A stretch of 64,000 bases of DNA, from positions 14,756,001-14,820,000 of the forward strand of contig NC_077223.1 of assembly GCF_024763615.1 (NCBI RefSeq), in the 5' to 3' direction. Both the position numbers and the translations under genes were made by a program. This DNA comes from Phlebotomus papatasi. Taxonomy: Eukaryota > Arthropoda > Insecta > Diptera > Psychodidae. The notes beneath the pieces were generated by a model. It ran no database searches. It had not been told where the DNA came from and worked only from the letters and a program-made list of their open reading frames with translations. This document shows, in pieces, positions 62,401 to 64,000 of the stretch (position 1 is its first letter; every line of letters begins with the position of its first letter).

Positions 62401-63663
62401 CCAAATCACTTGCAATATGAAGCAAGCGTTCTACTAACTTTAATTCAGCGCATGCTTATACAAGTGTTAAATTTAACCCTGTTTTTGTGCTGAATTTTTT
62501 TTGGAAGTGAAAAAATTAAAAGAAAATCATCCTGACGGCTTAAATTACGCCTCCGATTTGAATGGGTTTTCAAATATTTTCCCCTTTTAAAATTTCCCTC
62601 CCAAGTCCATCCCATATTTTTCCTATTCTCCACGCAATGTAAATGCGATGTATAAAGAGCATCAAGACTTCTGCCCACTTTTGCACTATTTCACCTTCCT
62701 CATAAGTGTGTCTTGCGCTTTAAAGGTGAGTCACTTTTTGCCAGAAAGTGAGCGAATAGCCTCAAAATGTCCAATGAGATCAATGCAAACAAATACTCTA
62801 CTTACATCAAGTTCCTGGGCAGATGTTGGTGGTGGCATTGCCATAAGCTCCTCAGTAGCACCATCAATCCATGTCTCCTCCTTCACCTGGCTGGATCGCA
62901 GATTCGTCATGAAGCTCTGAGCGGATTCACACTCACGGATTCTGCGAAATATGAAATATTGGTAGAAAAAAAAGAACACAGGAAGGGATTAGAGTAAAAT
63001 CAATTAGCTGAGGTGATTTTTAATCGGCTTACCTGGTGTCCAATTTTCGTTCTAAATTGTTCCATTTGACATTGAAATGTTCAACAGTGGAATGTATGCG
63101 TTTGAGATCACCCACAACCTTTGTCGGTACCCCCATTCTGCCCAATTGATCCACAGCTGTATTCATCTTGTCAATGTGGAACTGCTGTGCAGACACCACG
63201 GATTTGAGCTTATGGAGTCTCTGCAGGACATCTCTGAGTTCTTCCAAGCGATTGGGTATCACCGTGAAATTGGACAGATCCGCATCAACTTCTTCATAAA
63301 CCTGCTCATTGATCTCCAATTCCATCAGACCCTCCTCCAGCAACTTCAGTCGCTGTCCATGGAGTTTACTCTGGGAATTAATTTCTGTCCAGAGATCCAA
63401 GAGATTGTCCAGACTCTTCTTCAACGCTGGTGTCTTAAGGGGAATATTGCGGAATGTTTCTTGGAATCTCTTAACAGGAACCTCCTCCTGAGCCAGTCTC
63501 AGTTCAAAGTCCGAATGAATACGCTTGGCATACTCCAAAGAGTCGCGATCCCTGGGCAAGGGACTCGAAATGATGTGTTCCAATTCCCTGGCCAGAGATT
63601 CCAAATTGGTTTTGATTGCAATGCATTGCTCAAGGAAACGTTGACTCGCCTGCTTGCTTTCCT
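8332..63663 (-). CDS. shot: Short stop spectraplakin, 3' two thirds (13 exons plus alternatives)
   Basis: Exons on the minus strand, in transcript order: 63663-63033, 62941-62806, 40598-40452, 40384-33387, 31580-29229, 25637-24901, 24830-24601, 24509-24392, 19984-19827, 15082-14940, 14868-14762, 14675-14549, 8461-8332. Every junction has GT/AG and matching phase, giving 12,014 coding bases (4,003 residues after a 2-base remainder) without a stop. The protein is a giant cytolinker: spectrin-repeat rod (about 3,300 residues, roughly 30 repeats by length), two EF hands, a GAS2/GAR microtubule-binding domain, and a basic Ser-rich tail with SRIP for EB1. In flies this gene links actin to microtubules in axons, tendon cells and epithelia. 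The actin-binding and plakin domains lie right of the window. The order of domains and the GAR sequence identify it; MACF1-type is the vertebrate equivalent. Confidence 0.93.
9200..9950. repeat. Foldback with about 130-bp arms
   Basis: Left arm (about 9205-9350: GTTCGGGAAATTAGGTGC, GCAAATTAGTTGTCTGTAAT) and right arm (about 9815-9935) are imperfect reverse complements. The spacer of roughly 460 bp is AT-rich without an ORF. Confidence 0.6.
10160..10449 (+). pseudogene. Pogo/Tigger-like transposase fragment (psq HTH)
   Basis: One frame reads KISWRKAAKIF and, after a shift, the next reads QIPNTTFSDRLGSKYRKN, then a basic stretch, then WVLKCAKKWHPL. This is the pipsqueak/CENP-B type helix-turn-helix (WRKAAK-F-IPNTT--DR) followed by the start of the second DNA-binding module found in pogo, Tigger and Jerky proteins. 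In-frame stops upstream and the frameshift mark it as dead. It probably belonged to the surrounding TA-flanked element. Confidence 0.65.
11698..11880 (-). CDS. ORF b of the 1.47-kb element, copy 1 (60 aa)
   Basis: This short ORF ends SSFSEK and has a CEFCSTHKKC cluster with two possible metal-binding Cys pairs. The equivalent ORF in copy 2 (49140-49322) keeps the same length, start and stop, with changes concentrated in residues 4-11. No known family is recognised; whether it is translated is unknown. Confidence 0.35.
   Translation of the reverse strand: MKFLGKCERSHVFYVRSMNLSQVCEFCSTHKKCLFSPKDFYLNLIPNNPSTLCDSSFSEK
12654..12878 (-). CDS. ORF a of the 1.47-kb element, copy 1 (74 aa)
   Basis: This ORF starts about 50 bp inside the terminus. 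It contains DYHANRMDSPTMPKKC and PPEENENLMA and ends TPSLNTPFSP. Its counterpart at 48138-48362 has the same length, with only about six residue differences. The function is unknown; the two ORFs may be exons of one remnant gene or chance ORFs held by recent common origin. Confidence 0.35.
   Translation of the reverse strand: MSFSDYHANRMDSPTMPKKCLTYKVHNPTKQNPRKSLDFPPEENENLMAICPIDESSFYYRTRFTPSLNTPFSP
13025..13052. repeat. 28-bp palindrome, TAGGTGAGATT family
   Basis: A near-perfect palindrome whose halves are TAGGTGAGATT and AATCTCACCTA around a TTAA-like centre, followed by ATA. The same sequence terminates the HINE-like element at 46,249-46,276 and recurs at 16,672-16,699. Confidence 0.75.
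14216..14330 (+). repeat. Fragment of the HINE-like element
   Basis: CCCAGCTATAATTTACTAAA, GATCGATGCCATAGGGGCTG and TATTGAGAAAACAAA match 45,885-45,985 in order, with about 15 percent divergence. It is non-coding. Confidence 0.65.
14549..14675 (-). CDS. shot: shot tail exon with EB1-binding SRIP motif
   Basis: This exon of 127 bases enters with two bases completing an Asp codon and leaves with two bases. It encodes ATPSRIPQRQTPTSSYPRVS, including the SxIP-type microtubule-tip localisation signal, then SRFGGTSTPKSNGTPLLSPSE. The donor is AAG|GTAAGA. Confidence 0.88.
14762..14868 (-). CDS. shot: shot tail exon with GSR-rich repeats
   Basis: The exon encodes TPGSRENSKPGSRPSSRPGS and onward to SLDGS. 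The Gly-Ser-Arg tract is the microtubule-binding tail signature of spectraplakins. It has phase 2 in and phase 1 out, 107 bases. Confidence 0.88.
14940..15082 (-). CDS. shot: shot tail exon, basic Ser-rich
   Basis: The exon enters in phase 0 after a TTTTAAAAG acceptor and encodes IRERSQRSVAMSRPTRSSLS then SLSDNESSSGLGRRF. It leaves in phase 2 at AAG|GTGAGT. It can join the 19.8-kb exon directly. Confidence 0.85.
15842..16068. repeat. MITE with about 36-bp terminal inverted repeats
   Basis: GAATTCTGTTACGATATGAC near 15,844 mirrors GTCATATCCTTACAGAATTC near 16,046, and the mirror continues through ATGTCATATGACAAAT. It is about 225 bp with no ORF. Target duplication is unclear. Confidence 0.7.
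16541..16625 (+). repeat. tRNA-like segment, possible SINE head
   Basis: GCGGTATAGTGCTCGC resembles an A box, and GCGAGTTCGACTT about 45 bases later resembles a B box. A complete cloverleaf cannot be drawn. If real it is a decayed tRNA-derived SINE. Confidence 0.3.
16672..16699. repeat. 28-bp palindrome, TAGGTGAGATT family
   Basis: This is the second solo copy of the palindrome that ends the HINE-like element, in reverse orientation (it reads AGTAGGTGAGATTG on the minus strand, with ATA after it). The flanking sequence is unrelated to the other copies. Confidence 0.75.
17061..17296. mobile_element. TA-flanked MITE with GGGTAAAG ends
   Basis: TAGGGTAAAGTGGTACAA at the left and CGCTTTACCCTA at the right, bounded by TA. 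Subterminal TTGGACA/TGTCCAA motifs are repeated on both sides. It is about 235 bp and non-coding. Confidence 0.65.
17863..18004. mobile_element. TA-flanked MITE with GGAGAGAGTGGGG ends
   Basis: TAGGAGAGAGTGGGGCAATT at the left and AATTACCCTACCCTCCCCTA at the right form imperfect inverted repeats. It is about 140 bp and non-coding. Confidence 0.55.
18116..18316. mobile_element. MITE with GTGGGGCA ends
   Basis: TAAGGGGAAGTGGGGCA and TGCCCCACTTTCCCTTA are inverted ends (the right end reads CTGCCCCACTTTCCCTTA). The centre contains an inverted pair CATAATGTAATTTAG / CTAAATTATATCACG. It is related to the copies near 0.95 and 53.6 kb. Confidence 0.65.
18443..18641. repeat. CACTGAGA-family MITE copy
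   Basis: The core is GTAAATATTACCCTTTTTAG-like, with repeated TTACCCTTTT and GGTGTAAAATTAAC words, and the right end reads CGCACCCTCTTTTTTCTCAG-TG. Other copies lie at 25.85, 28.94 and 61.83 kb. It is non-coding. Confidence 0.75.
18858..19033 (-). CDS. Possible alternative shot tail exon (uncertain)
   Basis: A GC-rich island stands out in an AT-rich intron. It is bounded on the minus strand by ACACACAG and GG|GTAAGT. Depending on the acceptor, open frames read DEHLAELMPIFERLRAQEQV or a basic stretch with RISASHGRRWDALSARRRLE. The length of 176 bases does not preserve phase between the flanking exons, so inclusion would change the C-terminus unless another acceptor is used. Transcript data would decide. 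Confidence 0.3.
19827..19984 (-). CDS. shot: shot exon, end of GAS2 domain and linker
   Basis: The exon continues DPCRA with KGRTNVELREQFTLADGVSQ and then a Ser-rich linker ending SSQGPIMK. KGRTNxELRExF is the conserved closing segment of the GAR domain in spectraplakins and GAS2 proteins. Phase 2-completing start, phase 0 end, 158 bases. Confidence 0.92.
21235..21375. mobile_element. TTAA MITE, TTTAAGGACGA family
   Basis: TTAAGCCTTTAAGGACGA and TCGTCCTTAAAGGGTTAA are inverted ends within TTAA sites. The internal words TTGGGTCACCGGTGACCCAA and TCTAAAAAGTCAGAAAAAGT are shared with the copy at 31,919-32,064, and an end fragment lies near 61.2 kb. It is non-autonomous and piggyBac-like by its target site. 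Confidence 0.75.
21503..21617. repeat. Short inverted repeat
   Basis: GTAAGCTTTTCTTTAATTCT and AGAATTAAAGAAAAGCTTAC flank a 70-bp spacer. It may be a small MITE; termini are not defined. Confidence 0.5.
22225..22680. repeat. Foldback with arms of about 150 bp
   Basis: ACAAAATGGCAACACAGCAG near 22,237 and the arm through CTAGAGAAGTTCATAGGATT are mirrored by TATACTTCTCTAGAGAATC near 22,520 and GTTGCATTTTGT near 22,660. The arms include CGGCGAGCAGTAGAACTG and its complement. The spacer is AT-rich, and no ORF spans the element. Confidence 0.7.
23126..23740. repeat. Cluster of GGCCTCTACACAC palindromic MITEs
   Basis: At least one complete copy (23,126-23,237) and three or four partial or nested copies (about 23,255-23,330, 23,424-23,552, 23,540-23,659, 23,680-23,740) share CTAGAGAAATTTATGTCCAT, a TACGCTTGT loop and the mirrored arm. 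Overlaps suggest insertion of copies into each other or arm-to-arm recombination. Confidence 0.7.
24392..24509 (-). CDS. shot: shot exon, GAS2 (GAR) domain core
   Basis: The exon encodes FGDSQKLRLVRILRSTVMVR then VGGGWVALDEFLVKNDPCR. V-VGGGW-ALDEFL-KNDPCR is the hallmark of the GAS2 microtubule-binding fold. Phase 0 in, one base out (Ala codon shared with the 19.8-kb exon). Confidence 0.95.
24601..24830 (-). CDS. shot: shot exon, second EF hand and start of GAS2
   Basis: FPTSRLEMETVADLFDRNGE...LIDWQEFIAAL contains a complete EF-hand loop (D-N-E-L-D-E ligand positions). It is followed by the Cys-bearing start of GAR (VKRLVMLCTCRQKFRVFQVG). The donor is CGA|GTAAGT and the acceptor is CATTAG. 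The exon is 230 bases. Confidence 0.95.
24901..25637 (-). CDS. shot: shot exon, last spectrin repeats and first EF hand
   Basis: The exon begins ILAKAHPEAVPIIKNWITII, with spectrin-repeat Trp positions (SRWDEVLQWA, TLWEQWRIVWQ). It continues through a Lys/Arg/Ser linker and ends in the first EF hand (LFRKMDKDNNGLIPRDVFID). In flies the EF-GAS2 module contacts microtubules and EB1. 737 bases, phases 2 to 1. Confidence 0.95.
25851..26094. repeat. CACTGAGA-family MITE copy
   Basis: GAAATCCGAAAAATTTAAAA at the left, then AACATTCCGGAAATGTTAAT, the ATTACCCTTTTTAGGTGTAT core, and CTTTTTTCTCAGTG at the right. The left subterminal part matches the 61.8-kb copy. Confidence 0.75.
26170..26284. repeat. 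Palindromic MITE, GGCCTCTACACAC family
   Basis: ATCTCTACACATTAGAGAAA with TATGTCCATATTGAAGCAAA and the mirrored arm ending GTGTAGAGGCC, with the CTACGCTTGTGTAGG loop. It is about 115 bp and almost a perfect hairpin. Confidence 0.8.
26350..28640. repeat. Degenerate tandem array of TCGTCAAAAT / CATTTTGAAGTAAATCACG units
   Basis: Over 2 kb the sequence keeps returning to AAATTCGTCAAAA, AAGCATTTTGAAGTAAATCAC-like words and GCACGTAAATCGCATCAAA-like words at irregular spacing of about 30-65 bp. A palindromic MITE (27,300-27,412) interrupts it. Minus-strand open frames here with repeated MTNFDVI or YFILTNF are read from the repeat and are not treated as genes. Confidence 0.7.
27300..27412. repeat. 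Palindromic MITE, GGCCTCTACACAC family, inside the array
   Basis: TGCCTCTACACACTAGAGAA, TATGTCCATATTAAAGCAAA, CTTTACGCTCGTGTAATAG, then the mirrored arm with AGTGAGTAGAGGCC. It is a clean copy inserted in the degenerate array. Confidence 0.8.
28944..29144. repeat. CACTGAGA-family MITE copy
   Basis: The GATCCGAAATCTGTGTAAAT start, ATTACCCTTTTTAGGTGTAT core, and GGTGTAAAATTAACATTAAA with right end TCTTTTTTTCCTCAGT. It lies about 85 bases from the 29.2-kb exon donor. Confidence 0.75.
29229..31580 (-). CDS. shot: shot exon, spectrin-repeat rod (distal part)
   Basis: The exon encodes 783 full codons with about seven spectrin repeats (recurrent W-x(2)-L, RW--LL, DRQ--LE patterns such as RWENLLHNMVERQKNLEHAL). 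It begins YDIDKTKPRVEDVRQ and ends DLAH plus two bases of Arg. The rod gives length and spacing between the actin- and microtubule-binding ends. 2,352 bases, phases 2 to 2. Confidence 0.95.
31919..32064. mobile_element. TTAA MITE, TTTAAGGACGA family
   Basis: TTAACCCTTTAAGGACGA and TCGTCCTTAAAGGATTAA ends inside TTAA sites. The interior is nearly the same as 21,235-21,375. It abuts the non-LTR fragment at its right side. Confidence 0.8.
32053..32283 (-). pseudogene. Non-LTR retrotransposon fragment, restriction-like endonuclease end
   Basis: The minus-strand frame includes LVVKNREGVFVVDVIVRHEY, then EEDKITKYTPLL, and FVVGTRVAISPGTV. The pattern (x)VV---E--VVDV-VR-E----A--DK--KY followed by VVGTRG--P is the C-terminal endonuclease-like segment of R2/NeSL-type or related site-specific non-LTR elements. 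The first catalytic Pro-Asp is replaced. There are no upstream RT sequences, so it is a truncated relic. Confidence 0.55.
33387..40384 (-). CDS. shot: shot giant exon, main spectrin-repeat rod
   Basis: One uninterrupted exon of 6,998 bases (2,332 codons plus two bases) starts SIKDEIDSHSRVVVSCLEQV and ends QVALQEI plus part of Arg. It is almost wholly alpha-helical spectrin repeats of about 105-115 residues, each with a central Trp (for example SRWEKLNGDL, QRWKVLSDLC, NLWNNIKAKW). That is about 20 repeats by length. A short Ser/Arg-rich insertion (KKISVTSIRRQSIDVQSGRV) interrupts one repeat. Phase 0 in, phase 2 out. Confidence 0.96.
40452..40598 (-). CDS. shot: shot exon, first rod repeat segment
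   Basis: 49 codons: QAIFEKYSVCEDELGKQLEW and IGAVEAKLANIG to HQVNMLN. Phase 0 on both sides. It can be spliced from either the 62.8-kb exon or the alternative plakin-repeat exon, which both end in phase 0. Confidence 0.92.
41390..42130. repeat. Compound repeat region with duplicated TTACTGTGTAGGATATTTGG segments
   Basis: TTTACTGTGTAGGATATTTG followed by GCTAAAAGTCG...GGCCTATGAAAGAC occurs twice (about 41,982-42,045 and 42,067-42,120). GTAGGGTAATTTCCTAAAAG near 41,490 and TTTTAGCAAACTACCCTACA near 41,435 form an inverted pair. Numerous TTACACAAATGTG-like words occur between 41.64 and 41.96 kb. Probably overlapping MITEs. Confidence 0.5.
42470..42660 (+). repeat. tRNA-derived SINE-like segment
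   Basis: AATTGATAAGAGCG resembles an A box and GGGTTCGAATCCCGCC is a strong B box with a perfect T-stem. The spacing between boxes is longer than a simple tRNA and no full cloverleaf forms. A non-tRNA tail follows (AATGTTTGAAGAGACATTTT). It is probably a SINE head rather than a functional tRNA. Confidence 0.45.
42768..42909 (+). repeat. 5' LTR of the gypsy-type element
   Basis: 142 bp starting TGTAGTGATCAGC and ending GCGCGCACCACA, matching 52,480-52,621 at every position I compared. The left flank ends AAAT. Confidence 0.93.
42910..42930 (+). promoter_or_regulatory. Primer-binding site
   Basis: TGGCGATCCTCGCC starts directly after the LTR's CA, as expected for a tRNA primer site beginning TGG. 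The sequence can itself fold (TGGCGA/TCGCCA). I cannot name the tRNA with confidence. Confidence 0.6.
42966..43139 (+). CDS. Small membrane ORF 1 of the retroelement (57 aa)
   Basis: This ATG-started ORF lies 57 bases after the LTR. It has a short polar N-terminus with Cys at residues 6 and 12, one hydrophobic segment (about residues 18-41), and then CCCK at residues 42-45, a likely palmitoylation site at the membrane face, followed by a short charged tail. It is a predicted single-pass membrane microprotein. No family is recognised. Confidence 0.55.
   Translation: MTENLCGIGDICAPQELIIEVLCIYLGISALVTFGLLTLIICCCKGDQLGIDKLTYE
43211..43474 (+). CDS. Small membrane ORF 2 of the retroelement (87 aa)
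   Basis: It begins MGNNQS, which fits an N-myristoylation signal. It has a polar Ser/Asn/Gln-rich region (7-36), a strongly hydrophobic segment (about 42-60) and a polybasic stretch right after it (KIYKKLKKDMMK, 61-72). It lies between the LTR and gag. The layout is a small acylated single-pass membrane protein with a cationic juxtamembrane region. It is not part of the usual gag-pol set; the function is unknown. Confidence 0.65.
   Translation: MGNNQSTADKETIIVNNSDQASSAPSANLQESEAFFGSHIRLLETIFIIILVVIVVYGVIKIYKKLKKDMMKSVREEVLNSVKVTNV
43475..44131 (+). other. Retroelement leader between small ORFs and gag
   Basis: No ORF is supported. A short degenerate tandem of GATACACGGATG-like units lies at about 43,882-43,990. 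The rest is AT-rich. It may contain packaging or translation-control sequence, but nothing specific is recognisable. Confidence 0.55.
44132..44448 (+). pseudogene. gag: gag, 5' part (interrupted)
   Basis: It starts MESLDKLKDLKTLLKK and is Lys/Glu-rich and helical, with an acidic end (IVEDIDEDIEISDLDSD). The last ten codons of the open frame to 44,482 come from the nested element, not gag. The two gag parts are in compatible phase across the insertion, which supports a single original gene. Confidence 0.75.
44449..46277 (+). mobile_element. Helentron/HINE-like non-autonomous element inserted in gag
   Basis: 1.83 kb, non-coding. Near the left end ATAATCCTAAC (about 44,456) is inverted as GTTAGGATTAT near the right end (about 46,236), followed by a terminal 28-bp palindrome (46,249-46,276) and CTAA|T. 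Subterminal inverted repeats plus a 3' palindrome with no target duplication are the layout of Helentron-associated elements (DINE/HINE type). Internal words such as AGAACCGGAGATA and CTTATAGCTCGGGTCAGGGG are repeated, and a CGGCCGGA tandem lies at 46.11-46.14 kb. No Rep/helicase is present. Classification is inference. Confidence 0.6.
46110..46142. repeat. CGGCCGGA tandem
   Basis: A run of GGCCGGAC repeats inside the HINE-like element is strikingly GC-rich against its AT-rich surroundings. Confidence 0.85.
46278..47259 (+). pseudogene. gag: gag, 3' part (capsid-like, RG-rich tail)
   Basis: After the nested element the frame continues MSLFDFQKALKVIPEFNGTP, a retrotransposon gag capsid-like region with a W/F-poor helical core (PNTYDEFKSILLEKFKGNKT). 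It ends in a long Asn/Arg/Gly/Ser tail with repeated RGN and FRGR units in place of a CCHC zinc knuckle. The stop is at 47257-47259. It overlaps the protease frame, which lies in the -1 phase. Confidence 0.8.
47260..48089 (+). pseudogene. pol: pol, protease part (interrupted by the 1.47-kb element)
   Basis: This frame is open through the end of gag in the -1 phase, so programmed frameshifting is likely. The aspartic protease signature DSGSD lies at 47,322-47,336, followed later by AILGRDFL (the usual flap-side ILGRD motif). Downstream is the linker towards RT. It is cut at 48,089 by the TA-flanked insertion. Confidence 0.85.
48138..48362 (+). CDS. ORF a of the 1.47-kb element, copy 2 (74 aa)
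   Basis: It begins 46 bp inside the terminus and contains PTMPKKCLTYKVYNPTKQ and PPEENENLMA. It matches ORF a of copy 1 in length and most residues. No known domain. Confidence 0.35.
   Translation: MIFSDYHANCMDSPTMPKKCLTYKVYNPTKQYSRKSLDFPPEENENLMAIYPIDESSFYYRTRFTPSLNTPFSP
49140..49322 (+). CDS. ORF b of the 1.47-kb element, copy 2 (60 aa)
   Basis: It contains FYVRSMNLSQVCEFCSTHKK and ends SSFSEK. The Cys cluster (CEFC...HKKC) could bind metal. It has the same length as ORF b of copy 1; the first dozen codons differ most. Confidence 0.35.
   Translation: MKFPGKYLKEAVFYVRSMNLSQVCEFCSTHKKCLFSLKDFYINLIPNNPSTLCDSSFSEK
49563..50337 (+). pseudogene. pol: pol, reverse transcriptase part
   Basis: RT motifs in order: KKWRLVLDYRSVNK, FFTTLDLSSSFHQI, FCRLPFGLK, then the catalytic YIDD box at 50,023-50,034, and YLGHKIS. 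The frame then ends at 50,337 after a one-base slip in an A run near 50,302-50,307. Apart from that slip and the upstream insertion the domain is complete. Confidence 0.9.
50308..52357 (+). pseudogene. pol: pol, RNase H and integrase part
   Basis: The frame is open from just after the slip (first ATG at 50,411). RNase H: TLTTDSSNFAFGAILSQG, then EKELLAIHWA and TDHRPL. Integrase: an H-H-C-C zinc motif (GHFGVLKTFKKIKEHYEW then CLKCTLNK), and the DDE core (EVDLIGPL, KSDLGKEFVND, LGIIERSHR). It ends with a GPY-like stretch (NPYLGPYVILERLG). There is no chromodomain. The stop at 52,355-52,357 is followed by 110 bp and the 3' LTR. Confidence 0.9.
52468..52479 (+). promoter_or_regulatory. Polypurine tract
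   Basis: AAGGGTGAGGG lies immediately upstream of the 3' LTR, at the expected plus-strand primer position. A T interrupts it. Confidence 0.6.
52480..52621 (+). repeat. 3' LTR of the gypsy-type element
   Basis: 142 bp, the same as the 5' LTR at every base I compared. It is followed by AAAT, matching the target duplication on the left. Confidence 0.93.
52850..53400. repeat. Intronic repeat debris related to the 57-kb array
   Basis: ACTTAGGATTGGATATAGAA, then GATTCATTAGATTCTGAAAA and GAATTGGGCTAAAC follow the order of words in the 187-bp unit at 57 kb. The remainder has no recognisable feature. Confidence 0.45.
53440..53990. repeat. CCAAAATTCCGAAAG minisatellite with an embedded MITE
   Basis: Degenerate units of AAAATTCCGAAAG-C/G type run on both sides of a MITE (AGGGAGAAGTGGAGCACC...ATCATGATAAGG, about 53,588-53,745). 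The same MITE/minisatellite pairing is seen near 0.9-1.19 kb. Confidence 0.65.
54262..56002 (-). CDS. shot: shot alternative first coding exon, plakin repeats
   Basis: 580 codons from ATG 56,000-56,002 to donor GAG|GTTTGT at 54,262/54,261. Repeated modules such as LSLGGAIEGGIIDP, LTLKQAMEAGVLDG and LTVAIDLGIIEMSTGRFIN are plakin-repeat motifs spanning about residues 35-370; the C-terminal 200 residues are Lys/Ser-rich without clear repeats. An in-frame TGA lies 45 bases upstream of the ATG with no convincing in-phase acceptor between, so this ATG is probably a true start from an alternative promoter. Phase 0 at the donor matches the 40.6-kb exon. Open frame beyond the donor becomes hydrophobic and is probably intron. 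Confidence 0.75.
56985..57660. repeat. Tandem repeat, period about 187 bp
   Basis: GGATATTAAGG recurs at 56,985, 57,121, 57,307 and 57,495. Each unit then carries GTCTGA-A-CCGTATTAC, GTCAAACCGTTTTTCCTTCT and CACAATTCTTAGTTA-like blocks. The first unit is shortened to 136 bp; the others are 186-188 bp. There are about four units, 10-20 percent divergent. It is non-coding. Confidence 0.8.
58315..58345. repeat. CT microsatellite
   Basis: A TCTCTCTCTCTCTGTCT run. A similar (CT)n tract occurs at 58,727-58,748. Confidence 0.8.
59293..60333. mobile_element. TA-flanked DNA element, 1.04 kb, with HTH relic
   Basis: TAGGGGAAAGGCTCATAATT at the left and AATTATGAACCCTTACCCTA at the right are inverted ends with a few mismatches, bounded by TA. 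Internally, at 59,800-59,935 on the plus strand, a frame reads LYERDVARNAVKGSWKGQGM, which recalls the first helices of a psq-type DNA-binding domain (ARNAVKAV..G-MS pattern). It is likely a deleted pogo-group element. Confidence 0.6.
60640..60680. promoter_or_regulatory. GAGA-rich tract
   Basis: AGCGACAGAGAGAGAGAGAG within a locally GC-richer stretch (60,590-60,720). GAGAG runs of this type bind GAGA factor at fly promoters, but nothing else here proves a promoter. Confidence 0.25.
61175..61205. repeat. End fragment of the TTAA MITE family
   Basis: CAATCGTCCTTAAAGGGTTAA is the right end of the element seen intact at 21.2 and 31.9 kb. The left end is missing. Confidence 0.6.
61285..61350 (+). 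repeat. Decayed end of the 1.47-kb element family
   Basis: AATATGAAGTGTTCGAAGCC, then GTATGCGAAGTCTAAAAGCC and CCTA parallel the right end of copy 2 (ATATGAAGTGTCTGAAGGTA, GTATGTGCGAACGATCAAAG). This shows that an older copy existed. Confidence 0.55.
61370..61700. repeat. Degenerate repeat related to 6.3-6.7 kb
   Basis: CTTAAACGGTAAGAGATATT, CTTCGGTGACC and a C10 run match the 6.58-kb region in reverse complement. The rest, with TTTATCTCGAAAACAG and CAAAGTTAAACCAC words, has the style of the HINE-like element. It is non-coding. Confidence 0.4.
61825..62082. mobile_element. CACTGAGA-family MITE, most complete copy
   Basis: The left end CACTGAGAGAAATCCGAAAA and right end TTTTCTTCTTAGTG are inverted over CACTGAGA/CTTAGTG. 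The full core contains two TTACCCTT and two GGTGTA words. It is about 258 bp, and the other three copies lack part of the left arm. Confidence 0.75.
62360..62455 (-). repeat. tRNA-like segment, possible SINE or tRNA pseudogene
   Basis: On the minus strand TTAGTAGAACGC (A box), CTTGCTTCATATTGCAAG (a good anticodon stem-loop with CAT) and GGATTCGCGTCC (B box) occur in the right order and spacing. The acceptor arms do not pair well, so a functional tRNA is unlikely. Confidence 0.4.
62806..62941 (-). CDS. shot: shot exon between plakin domain and rod
   Basis: 45 codons after one base of Arg: IRECESAQSFMTNLRSSQVK, then EETWIDGATEELMAMPP and ending SAQELD. Acceptor TTTCGCAG, donor GAT|GTAAGT. It ends in phase 0, so it joins the 40.6-kb exon directly or could skip the plakin-repeat exon. 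Confidence 0.92.
63033..63663 (-). CDS. shot: shot exon, spectrin repeats near end of plakin domain
   Basis: 209 codons: ESKQASQRFLEQCIAIKTNL, LDLWTEINSQSKLHGQRLKL and VKWNNLERKLDT show two helical spectrin-like repeats. The acceptor is ATTTGCAG before 63,663 and the first codon is completed by one base from an exon beyond the window. 631 bases. Confidence 0.92.
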
Positions 63664-64000
63664 CTGCAAATAAGTAGCAATTCCTCCTTAAAGAACCCAC
63701 TCAGAATAGACTACTAATCTTTAAAAAAAAAGAACCTGTTTCTTGATTGAGATACCGAAAAACCTTCTTCATAGTCAACACGGATATATGTGTGTCTATT
63801 ACTTGAGATCTCAGGGAAAACTGTGATGGCAAATTTCTTAGTACAGCCCCATCAATATGTCCCAAGAAAAACCATTTTTATATAGTTTTAATTTTAACTA
63901 ATTGAATAATTGCACAACTGTCTTAATCAATTAATTAATTGTAGACACTACAATTCATATAAGTCGAACAATATTTTGCTGATGCGATCGTAGATCAATT
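63664..64000 (-). other. shot intron, right edge of the window
   Basis: AT-rich, with no splice-compatible exon. The gene continues to the right. Confidence 0.7.

Larger units (their letters stand above)
56003..62805 (-). other. shot intron and possible alternative promoter region
   Basis: No coding exon of shot was found in 6.8 kb. It holds a tandem repeat (56.98-57.66 kb), CT/GA microsatellites (58.32, 58.73, 60.65 kb), a 1.04-kb TA-flanked element (59,293-60,333) and further MITE copies. An upstream non-coding exon for the plakin-repeat isoform should lie here or directly before 56.0 kb, but I cannot locate it. Confidence 0.6.

Noticed and set aside
62445..62679. 77-codon minus-strand ORF near the 62.8-kb exon
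   Set aside because: No splice or start context and it overlaps the tRNA-like segment; judged a chance frame.

Overview
The window is nuclear DNA from an insect, most likely a lower (nematoceran) dipteran such as a phlebotomine sand fly. The basis is an AT-rich genome, a recognisable fly-type short stop (shot) gene, introns dense with small terminal-inverted-repeat elements, and a gypsy-type LTR retroelement. The genus is inference; nothing in the window fixes it.

The dominant gene is the 3' two thirds of the spectraplakin short stop, on the minus strand from about 63.7 kb down to 8.33 kb. I placed 13 constitutive coding exons by matching splice sites and codon phase. Together they give 12,014 coding bases, open throughout: the start of the spectrin-repeat region (62.8-63.7 kb), the long spectrin-repeat rod (29.2-40.6 kb, including one exon of 6,998 bases), two EF hands and the GAS2 microtubule-binding domain (24.4-25.6 kb), and a Ser/Thr/Arg-rich tail with an EB1-type SRIP motif (8.3-20 kb). 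A plakin-repeat exon at 54.3-56.0 kb has its own ATG and fits the rod in phase, so it looks like an alternative first coding exon. The 5' part of shot (calponin-homology domains and most of the plakin domain) lies beyond the right edge.

On the plus strand at 3.1-7.2 kb is the 3' part of a hAT-transposase-derived gene. It has two open exons, an intron of about 3 kb and a poly(A) signal, and is probably domesticated. It converges with shot, and the two 3' ends lie very close together near 7.4 kb.

Nearly everything else is mobile DNA inside introns. The main block is a gypsy-type LTR retroelement (42,768-52,621) antisense within a shot intron, with visually identical 142-bp LTRs and a 4-bp target duplication. 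It has two short membrane-protein ORFs ahead of gag. Its gag is interrupted by a 1.8-kb Helentron/HINE-like element and its pol by a 1.47-kb TA-flanked DNA element, and there is one further frame slip in pol. A second copy of the 1.47-kb element is the innermost layer of a three-deep nest in the last shot intron (8,967-13,823), whose outer layer holds a pogo/pipsqueak-type helix-turn-helix relic. At least eight MITE or foldback families occur in several or single copies, along with a 2-kb degenerate tandem array (26.3-28.6 kb) and a tandem repeat of about 187 bp (57 kb). I found no CRISPR array, rRNA or convincing functional tRNA.
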